Shown here: positions 10,024 through 18,174 of the stretch, in pieces
How positions within the stretch are numbered: position 1 is the first letter of the stretch
Layout: every line of letters begins with the position of its first letter
Source of the DNA: Paracoccaceae bacterium
Lineage (GTDB): Bacteria > Pseudomonadota > Alphaproteobacteria > Rhodobacterales > Rhodobacteraceae
Length of the DNA stretch: 64,000 nucleotides
NCBI GenBank assembly: GCA_033344815.1
Contig: JAWPMR010000001.1
Span: 234,136-298,135, forward strand
Direction of reading: 5' to 3'
Translations under genes and position numbers: made by a program
The notes under the pieces: model-generated
Database searches by the model: none
Seen by the model: only the letters and a program-made list of their open reading frames with translations
What the model was told of the DNA's origin: nothing

Positions 10024-10041
10024 AAGTTCCAAATGGGACTT
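10024..10041. promoter_or_regulatory. candidate MarR operator 2
   Basis: AAGTTCCAAATGGGACTT is an inverted repeat with AAGTtCC/GGgACTT arms. It starts 54 bases from operator 1, close to five helical turns, so two dimers could sit on the same face of the DNA. It lies 62 bases upstream of the transporter start and is followed by an AT-rich TTAAAATAA stretch that may hold the promoter. Confidence 0.62.
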
Positions 10042-10102
10042 AAAATAAGCAACAACATAAGGATGAGGGTTGCTGCCTCCTCCAGAACGGGAAGGGAAAA
10101 TC

Positions 10103-11689
10103 ATGAAGCTCCAGAAATTCCTAACACCCCTGGCTTTTGCTTTGGGACTGACGGCGGCGGGTGCTGCATCGGCTCAAACGCTGACCATGGGCGTGCGCGG
10201 CGGACCTGAATCAATGGATCCGCATTTCTCCGCACTCGGACCCCATGCTGAGGCCGCCAAACACATCTTTGACACGCTGGTATGGTCCGGCACGGATTTA
10301 CAGATCGAACCGGGCCTTGCCACGAGCTGGACCCCGGTGGACGAGGACACCTGGGAATTCAAACTGCGCGAGGGCGTGAAGTTTCACGATGGCTCAGATT
10401 TTGACGCTGAGGATGTGAAATTCTCGATTGAACGCATTCCGGTTGTGACCGGGCCGACGACAACGGCTATTTACGTGCGGCGCGTGGCAAGCGTGGAGAT
10501 CATTGATCCCTATACAATCCACATCAACACGGACGGTCAGGCGGCGACATTGCCAAATGATTTCATTCGCCTGTTCATCGTTTCATCCGAAGCCGCCGCA
10601 GATTTTTCAACGCCAGAGACCGCAGCTGAAGGGTTCAACTCAGGCGCTGCCACCATCGGGACCGGCCCTTACAAATATGTAGGTTGGGAACCAAAAGGCG
10701 ATTTGGTGCTGGAACGAAACGATGATTACTGGCGCGGGATGGGCGCATGGCAAACGGTGATCCGCAAGGAAATTCCGAATGACAGTTCTCGTCTGGCGGC
10801 GCTGAAGGCCGGACAGGTCGACGTTATCAACTATGTGTCTTCTGTGGATTATCTCGCGCTGGAGCGGGATTCAAACATCGACGCAGTCAAAGGCGACAGC
10901 GTTTACATCATGAACCTGCAACTAGACCAACGTGCGGACACGCCACTGGTGCGGGCCATTGATGGCTCTGATCTGGATGAAAATCCGTTTCGCGACCTGA
11001 AGGTGCGCCAAGCCATTGATCACGCCATTGATCGGCAAACCATGGTGGATATTGTGCTGGAAGGTCTCGGCAAACCCGCCAATCAGATGATGCCTCCGGG
11101 CTTCTTCGGATCCAGCGAGAGCATTCCAATGCCTGAGTATGATCCGGCAAAAGCCAAGGCTTTGTTGGCCGAGGCCGGATATCCAGATGGGTTTCAGGTC
11201 GATCTCTACTGCACCGCAGACCGCCTGCCGGGCGATGGTGCGATCTGTCAGGGTCTGGGTCAAATGCTGACGCAGGCCGGGATCAAAACCAATGTGAATG
11301 CGATTTCCAAAACGGTCTATTTTCCGGCACAGGCGCGTCTTGAGTATTCGATGTTCATGAACGGCTGGGGCACCTTGACGGGTGAGGCCTCTTACACGCT
11401 GGGTGGTCTGGCGCATACCAACAACCCGGACGTCAAACTGGGCGCCTACAACCGTATCGAATACACCAACGATGACGTGGATAAGCTGTTGCAAACCGGG
11501 GCACAGATGATGGATGCCGATGAGCGGCGCGCAACCTATGAACAGGCCATGGAAAAAGTAATGGCAGACAAGGCCTATATCTCCCTTGTGCAGCTTCAAA
11601 CGGTCTGGGGTGCCAAAGCGGGTATGTTGCAATTTGATCCGCGTTTTGACGAAGATACGCTTGCATTTTTCATCACACCCGCGTCCTGA
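10103..11689 (+). CDS. ABC transporter substrate-binding protein, dipeptide/oligopeptide family
   Basis: A 528-residue periplasmic binding protein of the SBP family 5 (DppA/OppA type), which captures peptides or peptide-like solutes and delivers them to the permeases encoded downstream. It begins with a classical signal peptide (MKLQKFLTPLAFALGL...) with likely cleavage after ASA at residue 24. The family sequence around ESMDPHF and the WEFKLREGVKFHDG motif near residue 80-95 are clear. I chose the ATG at 10103 because of GAAGGGAAA just upstream and because it gives the signal peptide; the frame extends 11 codons further upstream without a site. First gene of a five-gene importer operon under the MarR operators. 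Confidence 0.95.
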   Translation: MKLQKFLTPLAFALGLTAAGAASAQTLTMGVRGGPESMDPHFSALGPHAEAAKHIFDTLVWSGTDLQIEPGLATSWTPVDEDTWEFKLREGVKFHDGSDFDAEDVKFSIERIPVVTGPTTTAIYVRRVASVEIIDPYTIHINTDGQAATLPNDFIRLFIVSSEAAADFSTPETAAEGFNSGAATIGTGPYKYVGWEPKGDLVLERNDDYWRGMGAWQTVIRKEIPNDSSRLAALKAGQVDVINYVSSVDYLALERDSNIDAVKGDSVYIMNLQLDQRADTPLVRAIDGSDLDENPFRDLKVRQAIDHAIDRQTMVDIVLEGLGKPANQMMPPGFFGSSESIPMPEYDPAKAKALLAEAGYPDGFQVDLYCTADRLPGDGAICQGLGQMLTQAGIKTNVNAISKTVYFPAQARLEYSMFMNGWGTLTGEASYTLGGLAHTNNPDVKLGAYNRIEYTNDDVDKLLQTGAQMMDADERRATYEQAMEKVMADKAYISLVQLQTVWGAKAGMLQFDPRFDEDTLAFFITPAS

Positions 11690-11711
11690 TCGCGTCACAT
11701 GACATTGGGCT

Positions 11712-11731
11712 GGGCGGCTGATCGGCCGCCC
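11712..11731 (+). terminator. hairpin between binding protein and permease genes
   Basis: A perfect 7-bp stem (GGGCGGC/GCCGCCC) with a six-base loop follows the stop of the binding-protein gene by 22 bases, then GGTCTTCGTTTT. The T tract is interrupted, so it is more likely a partial terminator or an mRNA 3'-end stabiliser that keeps binding-protein message above permease message, as in many ABC operons. Confidence 0.5.
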
Positions 11732-11760
11732 GGTCTTCGTTTTGCCGCAACGGAGAGCTG

Positions 11761-12735
11761 ATGCTCGGGTTCATCATCCAGCGATTTTTGCAGGCCATCA
11801 TGGTTATGGCTGTAATGTCAGTGATCGTTTTCTGTGGGGTCTATGCCATCGGCAATCCCATCGACATCGTGATCCCGCCCGAAGCGACGCAAGACATTCG
11901 CGAAGAAGCCATCCGTCGGCTCGGCCTCGATCGCCCCCTCTATGAACAGTACTTTATATTTATAACCAATCTGTTACAGGGCGATCTTGGGCGGTCATTC
12001 GTCTACAATATCCCTGTGCTGGAACTGATTGGCGGACGCTTGCCGGCAACGCTTGAACTGGTTTTAATCTCGGTTATTTCGGCCACCGTTCTCGGCGTGA
12101 GCCTTGGCATTTACGCAGGCTACAAGCCCGACAGCTGGGTGTCCAAAACGATCATGGCTGTCTCTGTCTTGGGTTTTTCTGTCCCCTCTTTTTGGGTCGG
12201 GCTGATCCTGATCCTGTTTTTTGCGGTGAATTTGGGCTGGTTGCCCGCCGGAGGGCGCGGCGAGACCGTCATGATCTGGGGCGTCGCATGGTCCTTTCCA
12301 ACCCTGAATGGCCTCTCTCACATCATGCTGCCCGCCATCAACCTTGCCCTGTTCAAACTGGCGATGATGATCCGTCTGGCACGTGCAGGCACGCGCGAGA
12401 TTATGTTGACCGATACCATCAAATTCGCCCGCGCCGCGGGCATCTCCGAGGGCACAATATTGCGCCGCCATTTGCTTAAACTCATCTCCATCCCGATCAT
12501 CACGGTTTTCGGACTTGAGCTGGGATCGACGCTGGCATTTGCGGTTGTGACGGAAACGATCTTCTCCTGGCCCGGTGTGGGCAAATTGATCATCGACAGC
12601 ATCAGCGTGCTCGACCGCCCCGTCATGGTCGCCTACCTGATCCTTGTGGCGTTTTTGTTTGTGACCATAAACTTTGTGATCGATCTGGTGTTTGCCCTGA
12701 TCGATCCACGCGTGCGTCACGGAATATCTGCATGA
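11761..12735 (+). CDS. ABC transporter permease, DppB type
   Basis: A 324-residue inner-membrane permease with six hydrophobic segments. The N-terminal segment MLGFIIQRFLQAIMVMAVMS and the periplasmic loop with RLGLDRPLYEQY followed by GDLGRSF are characteristic of the DppB/OppB half. The cytoplasmic EAA loop (about residues 205-235) contains the segment RAAGISEGTILRRH. The first gene after the hairpin; the next permease overlaps by ATGA. Forms the pore with the protein encoded at 12732. Confidence 0.95.
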   Translation: MLGFIIQRFLQAIMVMAVMSVIVFCGVYAIGNPIDIVIPPEATQDIREEAIRRLGLDRPLYEQYFIFITNLLQGDLGRSFVYNIPVLELIGGRLPATLELVLISVISATVLGVSLGIYAGYKPDSWVSKTIMAVSVLGFSVPSFWVGLILILFFAVNLGWLPAGGRGETVMIWGVAWSFPTLNGLSHIMLPAINLALFKLAMMIRLARAGTREIMLTDTIKFARAAGISEGTILRRHLLKLISIPIITVFGLELGSTLAFAVVTETIFSWPGVGKLIIDSISVLDRPVMVAYLILVAFLFVTINFVIDLVFALIDPRVRHGISA

Positions 12736-13613
12736 GCGATAACAGCACGCCGATGAGCCGTTTCTGGGCGGAGTTCCGGGAAAACAAGATCGCACTTGTA
12801 GCTTTGATCGTCGTTTGCATCCTTATTCTGCTGGCGGTTTTTGCGCCGCTTGTCTCACCCCAAAACCCCTACGACCTCGCCAATCTATCGTTGATGGATT
12901 CTCGTCGACCGCCCGGTTTTGTCGGTTCTGGCGGGTATACGCATCTTTTGGGGACCGATCCACAAGGCCGCGATCTGCTATCTGCGATCTTTTACGGGTT
13001 ACGCATTTCCATTCAGATCGGGCTTGCTGCGGGGTTTGTGTCCCTCACCATCGGCACCGCGCTCGGCATCACCGCCGCCTATGTGGGGGGGCGACTGGAG
13101 TCCCTGATCATGCGGTTGGTGGACCTGCAATTGTCTTTCCCCGCCATCCTGTTGGCATTGGTCATTGTTGCCCTCTTGGGACAAGGCAAAGCGCAGCTCA
13201 TCGGGGCCCTCGTCGCCGCGCAATATGCCTATTTCGCGCGCACCGCATACGGCGCCGCCAAGGCAGAGCGCGGTAAGGATTACATTGAAGCAGCCCTTGC
13301 AACACCACTCAGCGGACGGCTTGTGGTGTGGCGTCATCTGCTGCCCAATTGCACACCTCCGCTGATCGTTGTGGCCACCGTGCAAATTGCCAACTCGATA
13401 TCGCTCGAAGCCACGCTGAGCTTTCTCGGCCTGGGCCTGCCCGTCACGGAACCATCGCTCGGCATGCTGATTTCAAATGGATTTCCCTATATGATGAGCG
13501 GTCGGTACTGGATTTCTGTCTATCCCGGCATTGCGCTTATCATCCTGATCGTTGCGATCAACATCGTCGGAGATCAGGTACGCGACCAGAACAATCCAAG
13601 GTTACGCAAATGA
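12732..13613 (+). CDS. ABC transporter permease, DppC type
   Basis: A 293-residue inner-membrane permease with a cytoplasmic N-terminus, a first helix at about 18-40 and the DppC signature HLLGTDPQGRDLLSAI around residue 75. The EAA loop reads EAALATPLSGRLVVWRHLLP. Five further helices follow. Its ATG overlaps the DppB-type stop and its own stop overlaps the next ATPase start, both by ATGA, so the complex is translated as a coupled unit. Confidence 0.95.
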   Translation: MSDNSTPMSRFWAEFRENKIALVALIVVCILILLAVFAPLVSPQNPYDLANLSLMDSRRPPGFVGSGGYTHLLGTDPQGRDLLSAIFYGLRISIQIGLAAGFVSLTIGTALGITAAYVGGRLESLIMRLVDLQLSFPAILLALVIVALLGQGKAQLIGALVAAQYAYFARTAYGAAKAERGKDYIEAALATPLSGRLVVWRHLLPNCTPPLIVVATVQIANSISLEATLSFLGLGLPVTEPSLGMLISNGFPYMMSGRYWISVYPGIALIILIVAINIVGDQVRDQNNPRLRK

Positions 13614-14593
13614 GCGATCCTGTCCTCAGCGTCAAAAATCTGAGCACGCATTTCTTTACCCGCGCAGGTATCGTGAAAGCAGTGGATGGCGTGTCTTTTG
13701 ATCTCGCTCAGGGAGAGATCATGGGTCTTGTGGGGGAAAGTGGTTCGGGAAAAACCGTAACCGGATTTTCCCTTCTGGGGTTGGTTGATCCACCGGGGCG
13801 CATTGTGAAAGGTTCAGTAAAGCTCAACGGGACGGAACTGACTTCACTCACTGAGACCGCATTGCGCGCCCGTCGCGGTCGGGAGATCTCGATGATCTTT
13901 CAGGACCCCATCGCCACGCTGAACCCAATGCTGACCATTGGTCAACAGATGAAACTGGCCATTGAGGCCCATGAGCGTCTGAGCAGCCGCGCATCTGCTG
14001 TACGAGCGGCTGAATTGCTGACACAGGTCGGCATTCCCGCAGCCTCCGCACGGTTGCGCGCCTATCCTCACGAATTCTCCGGCGGGATGCGCCAACGTGT
14101 GGCGATTGCCATTTCTTTGTTGCACCGCCCCGCCGTCCTTGTCGCAGATGAGCCAACGACGGCGCTTGATGTTTCAATTCAAGCGCAAATCCTGTTTCAG
14201 ATGCGCGATCTCGCCCGCGAAACCGGCACGGCGATGATCTGGATCAGCCATGATCTTGCGGTGGTCTCAAGCCTCGCCAGCAAACTGGCCGTCATGTATG
14301 CGGGCAGGATCGTTGAACAGGGCCCAACCGCTGACTTGCTCCGCGATCCCCGCCATCCCTATACTGCGGGCCTGATCGCCTCCCTGCCCGCGTCCGGCCG
14401 ACCACGCACCGCCCTCACCCAAATCCCCGGCACCACGCCGTCTTTGATGTCTTTGCCACCCGGCTGCCCGTTTGCACCGCGTTGTGACCGCAGGACCGAC
14501 GCATGCAACGATGCGCCTGAAATGGCCATGGAAAGCGCGCGCGGATGGCGTTGTTTTCACCCGGTGGGACGTGACGCAGAGGTCTCCGCATGA
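13610..14593 (+). CDS. ABC transporter ATP-binding protein, DppD type
   Basis: A 327-residue ATPase with Walker A GESGSGKT near residue 42-49, signature FSGGMRQR, Walker B VLVADEPTTALD and the H-loop WISHDLA. The C-terminal oligopeptide extension with its cysteine cluster (PPGCPFAPRCDRRTDAC) is present; in Dpp/Opp ATPases this binds an iron-sulfur cluster or metal. The ATG at 13610 follows the DppC stop by overlap and fixes the start; the frame is open for 94 codons further upstream inside DppC. Confidence 0.95.
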   Translation: MSDPVLSVKNLSTHFFTRAGIVKAVDGVSFDLAQGEIMGLVGESGSGKTVTGFSLLGLVDPPGRIVKGSVKLNGTELTSLTETALRARRGREISMIFQDPIATLNPMLTIGQQMKLAIEAHERLSSRASAVRAAELLTQVGIPAASARLRAYPHEFSGGMRQRVAIAISLLHRPAVLVADEPTTALDVSIQAQILFQMRDLARETGTAMIWISHDLAVVSSLASKLAVMYAGRIVEQGPTADLLRDPRHPYTAGLIASLPASGRPRTALTQIPGTTPSLMSLPPGCPFAPRCDRRTDACNDAPEMAMESARGWRCFHPVGRDAEVSA

Positions 14594-15603
14594 GCGCGTT
14601 TGTGCAAATTGACAAGGTAAGCCGACTGTTTGGCCCCAACCTCTCAACAGGTGAAAAGATCGCCGCAAAACTGGGCGCGCAAGTCGAAACCCGGTCGGTG
14701 CGCGCCGTTTCTGATGTTTCGTTGACGCTCAACAAAGGTGAAACGCTGGGACTGGTCGGTGAATCCGGATGTGGCAAATCGACGTTGGGCCGCGTTATCT
14801 CAGGGATCCTGCCCCCCACCACCGGCACCGTTTCAATTGACGGCGCGGCGGTCATGGCAGACGGCAAAAAGGTGACCACGCGCGTGCAAACCGTCTTTCA
14901 GGACCCTTTTGCGAGCCTAGATCCACGGATGAAAGTCGGCGATACGGTTTCAGAAGGGCCTATAGCTCACAGTCTGACAACCAAGTCATCCGCCCGCAGT
15001 TATGTCGCTGACTGGTTTGACCGGGTTGGGCTGGACCCCACTTGGGTTGATCGCTATCCGCATCAGTTTTCCGGCGGACAGCGCCAGCGCATTGCCATCG
15101 CCCGTGCGCTTGCGATGCAACCTGATGTTCTGATCTGCGATGAGCCGGTCGCCTCACTTGATGTGTCGATACAGGCGCAGATCATCAACTTGTTTCTACA
15201 ACTGACGCGTGATCTGAAACTGACCAGTGTTTTCATCAGTCATGATCTGAGCGTTGTTCAGCATGTCAGCGACCGCGTGGCTGTTATGTATCTGGGCCGG
15301 ATTGTAGAAATTGGGCCTGTTGCGCAAGTTTTTGATAGGCCTGCCCACCCCTATACGGCCGCACTATTTGGCAGTGTACCGAAACTGGTGTTGGATGCGG
15401 ACGAATTGGTGCGTTTTGATCCGATTGAAGGTGAAGTTCCCTCGCCATTGGCGCCACCGACGGGGTGCTATTATCATCCGCGTTGCCCGCTTGCGCAGGG
15501 TCCCTGCAGCGCGTCACAGCCGACTATGGAGCCCCTGTCGGACCTGCGCGCCGTGGCCTGCCATCATTTTGAAATGCAGCTGGCCCAAAAAGAACGGGCG
15601 TGA
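14590..15603 (+). CDS. ABC transporter ATP-binding protein, DppF type
   Basis: A 337-residue ATPase forming the second nucleotide-binding subunit of the importer. Walker A GESGCGKST, Q-loop VFQDPFASLDPR, signature FSGGQRQR, Walker B VLICDEPVASLD and FISHDLS are all intact, and the C-terminal cysteine cluster (GCYYHPRCPLAQGPC) is present. It overlaps the DppD gene by ATGA. It carries an unusual short N-terminal insertion (GPNLSTGEKIAAKLGAQVET) between the first two strands, of a kind often seen in DppF paralogues of Rhodobacterales. Last gene of the operon, convergent with the gene ending at 15708. Confidence 0.95.
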   Translation: MSAFVQIDKVSRLFGPNLSTGEKIAAKLGAQVETRSVRAVSDVSLTLNKGETLGLVGESGCGKSTLGRVISGILPPTTGTVSIDGAAVMADGKKVTTRVQTVFQDPFASLDPRMKVGDTVSEGPIAHSLTTKSSARSYVADWFDRVGLDPTWVDRYPHQFSGGQRQRIAIARALAMQPDVLICDEPVASLDVSIQAQIINLFLQLTRDLKLTSVFISHDLSVVQHVSDRVAVMYLGRIVEIGPVAQVFDRPAHPYTAALFGSVPKLVLDADELVRFDPIEGEVPSPLAPPTGCYYHPRCPLAQGPCSASQPTMEPLSDLRAVACHHFEMQLAQKERA

Positions 15604-15707
15604 TCGGCGCGATTTTCGGCACGTTGCGATTCGCAGGCAGGTTCTTGGTTGCAGATCCTGCCGATCATGCGACCGCGGATCACAACGCGGCCGCTTGGAC
15701 CCATTGT

Positions 15708-17303
15708 TCAACGAAGTGCCGCGATCGTGGCCGCCACCGTGCTCACAGCCGCCACATTCTGCATGCCATATTCGATTGAGGCGCGATGCCAGTCCGCATT
15801 CATTGTCGAACAAGCATCTTCGGGCACGATCATCCGAAACCCTTTGTCCGCCCCCGTGCGCGCCGTGTGCTCGACACTCATGTTCGTCCAACTGCCCGTA
15901 TTGATAATTGTATCCCTGCCCCCGCCATGCAGATAGGCTTCAAGCCGTGAGGTTTCCCAAGCGGACATGCTCATCTTTTCGACAATCAAATCACCGGGCT
16001 TCGGTTCCAGCCCCGGCACTGGCGCCACGCCCCATGTGCCGCGCACGAGCGCCTTGTGTTCCGCCAGACCCTGTTGCAGTGGCGCGTGTTGGCACAGATA
16101 CGGCGCGCCGGGTTCCAGAACCATCCAGACATGGATGATCATCACCCCCTTTGCGCGCGCCGCATCAGCAAGTTTTGCGACATTGCTCACAACGTTCTGT
16201 TGTCGCGCGTGATCAGGCGAACCGGTAAAGGCAAAGGCGCCCCCATCCATCATCACATCGTTTTGCAGATCCTGAATGATCATCGCCGCTCTTTTACCCT
16301 CAATGGGATCCACCGACGTTTGAACCATCGCGCTTTGCACCTGTGTCGTGCCCGTCGGTGTGTCTCGCGGTGACAGGGCGTGTGGGCTCATAAAGGGTTC
16401 AGGCCGACCCGTTGTTTTGGTGTCAAGCGCATAAAGTCCGGTGCTGGCGCAGACATAAAGCGTGTTCCACCCCTGCCCGCCCCAATGCATATTGGCGGTT
16501 TTCTCGGGGACCGCGATCTTGCCTATCAGTGCGCCATAGAAATCATAAACCCAAAGACCGCCGGGGGCCGTCACAAACAGATTGCCCTTGTCGTCAGCCT
16601 TCATGCCATCCGGCACACCTTCAAGCTGGCTGTCCTTGATGCCGCTGGCGAAGAGACGCCCGTTTACCAACCGCCCATCAGCGGCCACATCAAACATGCG
16701 AATATTGGCCTGATCCGTGTCATTCACCCACATCCAGCGCTGGCAGGGACTGAAAGTTAACCCATTGGGTTGGCTGAACATGTAGCGATCTGTGACGAGT
16801 TGCGGCTCATCTCCAGGCGCATGACCGGGCGGGATGCGGTAAACGCCTTGAAACCCTTGCTGGACAGGACGCGGCACGCCAAAATGTTCAAGACGGCCAT
16901 ACGTCGGATCGGTAAAGTAGATCGACCCGTCATTGCCAACAACGATATCATTGGGAGAGTTGAGTTCCTTGCCCTCAAAGTGCGAGCACAAAACGGTGCG
17001 GGTCCCGTCCGGCGCGATCCGCACAACGGAGCTGGTGGCATGTTCGCAGATCAATAAATTGAGCTGCGCGTCATAGGTCATACCGTTGCCCTTTTGCGAG
17101 GGGCGAGCAATTTCGGTGATGTCGCCGCTGGTCGGGTCATACCTGCGCCGCACATCCCCCGGCATATCCGAAAAGATCAGATCGCCATTGACCGGGTGCC
17201 ACAGTGGGCCTTCGGTAAAGATGAACCCCGATCCAATCTGGCGCACCGGGGCGTCCAGATCAATGATCTGGTGAAAGGCATCCTGCAGTGCTGTATGTGC
17301 CAT
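15708..17303 (-). CDS. fusion of SMP-30/gluconolactonase and isochorismatase-fold hydrolase
   Basis: A 531-residue two-domain enzyme. Residues 1-305 form an SMP-30/gluconolactonase/LRE-like six-bladed propeller with the metal ligands Glu31 (FTEGPLW), Asn118 (SPNDI), Asn180 and Asp232 (VPDGMK); these enzymes hydrolyse sugar or aromatic lactones. After a linker (305-335) residues 336-531 form a cysteine-hydrolase (isochorismatase-like) fold with Asp345 (IIQDLQND) and Lys443 (VEKMS). The nucleophile position, normally Cys in a TNxCVExTA motif, is Ser476 here (TNMSVEHTA). The start has GAGG upstream and lies nine bases after the preceding stop. Last gene of the long leftward operon. Confidence 0.88.
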   Translation of the reverse strand: MAHTALQDAFHQIIDLDAPVRQIGSGFIFTEGPLWHPVNGDLIFSDMPGDVRRRYDPTSGDITEIARPSQKGNGMTYDAQLNLLICEHATSSVVRIAPDGTRTVLCSHFEGKELNSPNDIVVGNDGSIYFTDPTYGRLEHFGVPRPVQQGFQGVYRIPPGHAPGDEPQLVTDRYMFSQPNGLTFSPCQRWMWVNDTDQANIRMFDVAADGRLVNGRLFASGIKDSQLEGVPDGMKADDKGNLFVTAPGGLWVYDFYGALIGKIAVPEKTANMHWGGQGWNTLYVCASTGLYALDTKTTGRPEPFMSPHALSPRDTPTGTTQVQSAMVQTSVDPIEGKRAAMIIQDLQNDVMMDGGAFAFTGSPDHARQQNVVSNVAKLADAARAKGVMIIHVWMVLEPGAPYLCQHAPLQQGLAEHKALVRGTWGVAPVPGLEPKPGDLIVEKMSMSAWETSRLEAYLHGGGRDTIINTGSWTNMSVEHTARTGADKGFRMIVPEDACSTMNADWHRASIEYGMQNVAAVSTVAATIAALR

Positions 17304-17312
17304 GATGCGACC

Positions 17313-18161
17313 TCAGACCGCAAACCAAGGACGATCAGGCAGCGTTTCCGTCATTGGACCGGGTACGGTCATGCCCAAACGTCCAACCACTTTCTGACGT
17401 TCGATTTTGGCAGGCTTGTCATGGATCGGCAGCAAGAACGTGTAGTTGTTCAACAGCTTTTTGATCGCGCCTTTTTCTTCGCGTTTGGACTGGGAATGGT
17501 TCCCTGTCACGCGTGGCTCCATCCAGTTGTTGGTGTGCACATGGTTCACGATTTGGTCGTTGAAGTCATAAATCACATCCCCGCAAATGCAGGCCAATCC
17601 CTCGGCGGTTTCCACGATCACGTTCATCGACCCTTCGGTATGCGCACCCGCATGTTCACACCACACACCGGGAATGATCTCTTCGGCGGTGGTGATGTCC
17701 AGATCCAGAAAGCGGATCGCTTCAGGCTCGTAAATGCGATCTACGAGGTGCTTGATATCGGGCTTGGGGTATTGCGGAAACATGATACCGGACACGGAAA
17801 ACTCCATCTCGCGCCGGTTCAAAACCACCGTTGTGTTCATGGGGAAAAGATCATCCTTGCCGGCATGATCGATGTGCAAATGGGTGTGCAGGATATACCG
17901 GATATCACCCAGTTTCAGGCCATGTTTTGCCAGTTGTTGTTCGATCATGTTCTCATGGAATTGCAACCCGCGCATGCCGAGGCTTTCCATGATCGCATTG
18001 TCGCGGTAGCCGGTATCCACAAGCACGGGGTATTCACCGCCGGTGATCAAGAAGCCGTAGACCGGTACACGGCGGACGCGCCCGCACTCATGCCCGAGCA
18101 CCAGAAAGCTGGTTTCCAATTCGATGTCGCCATAATCCAGAATGTGAATTTGCAAGGCCAT
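17313..18161 (-). CDS. metallo-beta-lactamase-fold hydrolase, N-acyl homoserine lactonase-like
   Basis: A 282-residue cytoplasmic hydrolase of the MBL fold with the di-zinc motif HTHLHIDHAG (His94, His96, Asp98, His99), a later ligand His in the EHAGAHTEGS stretch, Asp in CGDVIYDF and a final His near LPIHDKP. The arrangement is that of AHL lactonase-type enzymes, which open lactone rings. The ATG at 18161 has AGGGAGGA seven bases upstream; longer frames run into the amidohydrolase gene. A lactone-opening role fits the neighbours, an SMP-30 lactonase and an amidohydrolase of the lactonase type, better than quorum quenching. Confidence 0.9.
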   Translation of the reverse strand: MALQIHILDYGDIELETSFLVLGHECGRVRRVPVYGFLITGGEYPVLVDTGYRDNAIMESLGMRGLQFHENMIEQQLAKHGLKLGDIRYILHTHLHIDHAGKDDLFPMNTTVVLNRREMEFSVSGIMFPQYPKPDIKHLVDRIYEPEAIRFLDLDITTAEEIIPGVWCEHAGAHTEGSMNVIVETAEGLACICGDVIYDFNDQIVNHVHTNNWMEPRVTGNHSQSKREEKGAIKKLLNNYTFLLPIHDKPAKIERQKVVGRLGMTVPGPMTETLPDRPWFAV

Positions 18162-18174
18162 GTAGGTTCCTCCC

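Noticed and set aside
12064-12795. A 243-codon minus-strand frame within the permease genes
   Set aside because: Shadow of the DppB-type gene; composition rich in His, Asp and Gln and no family resemblance.
17313-18161. Quorum-quenching AHL lactonase as specific function
   Set aside because: Only the MBL metal motif supports it; operon context favours catabolic lactone opening.
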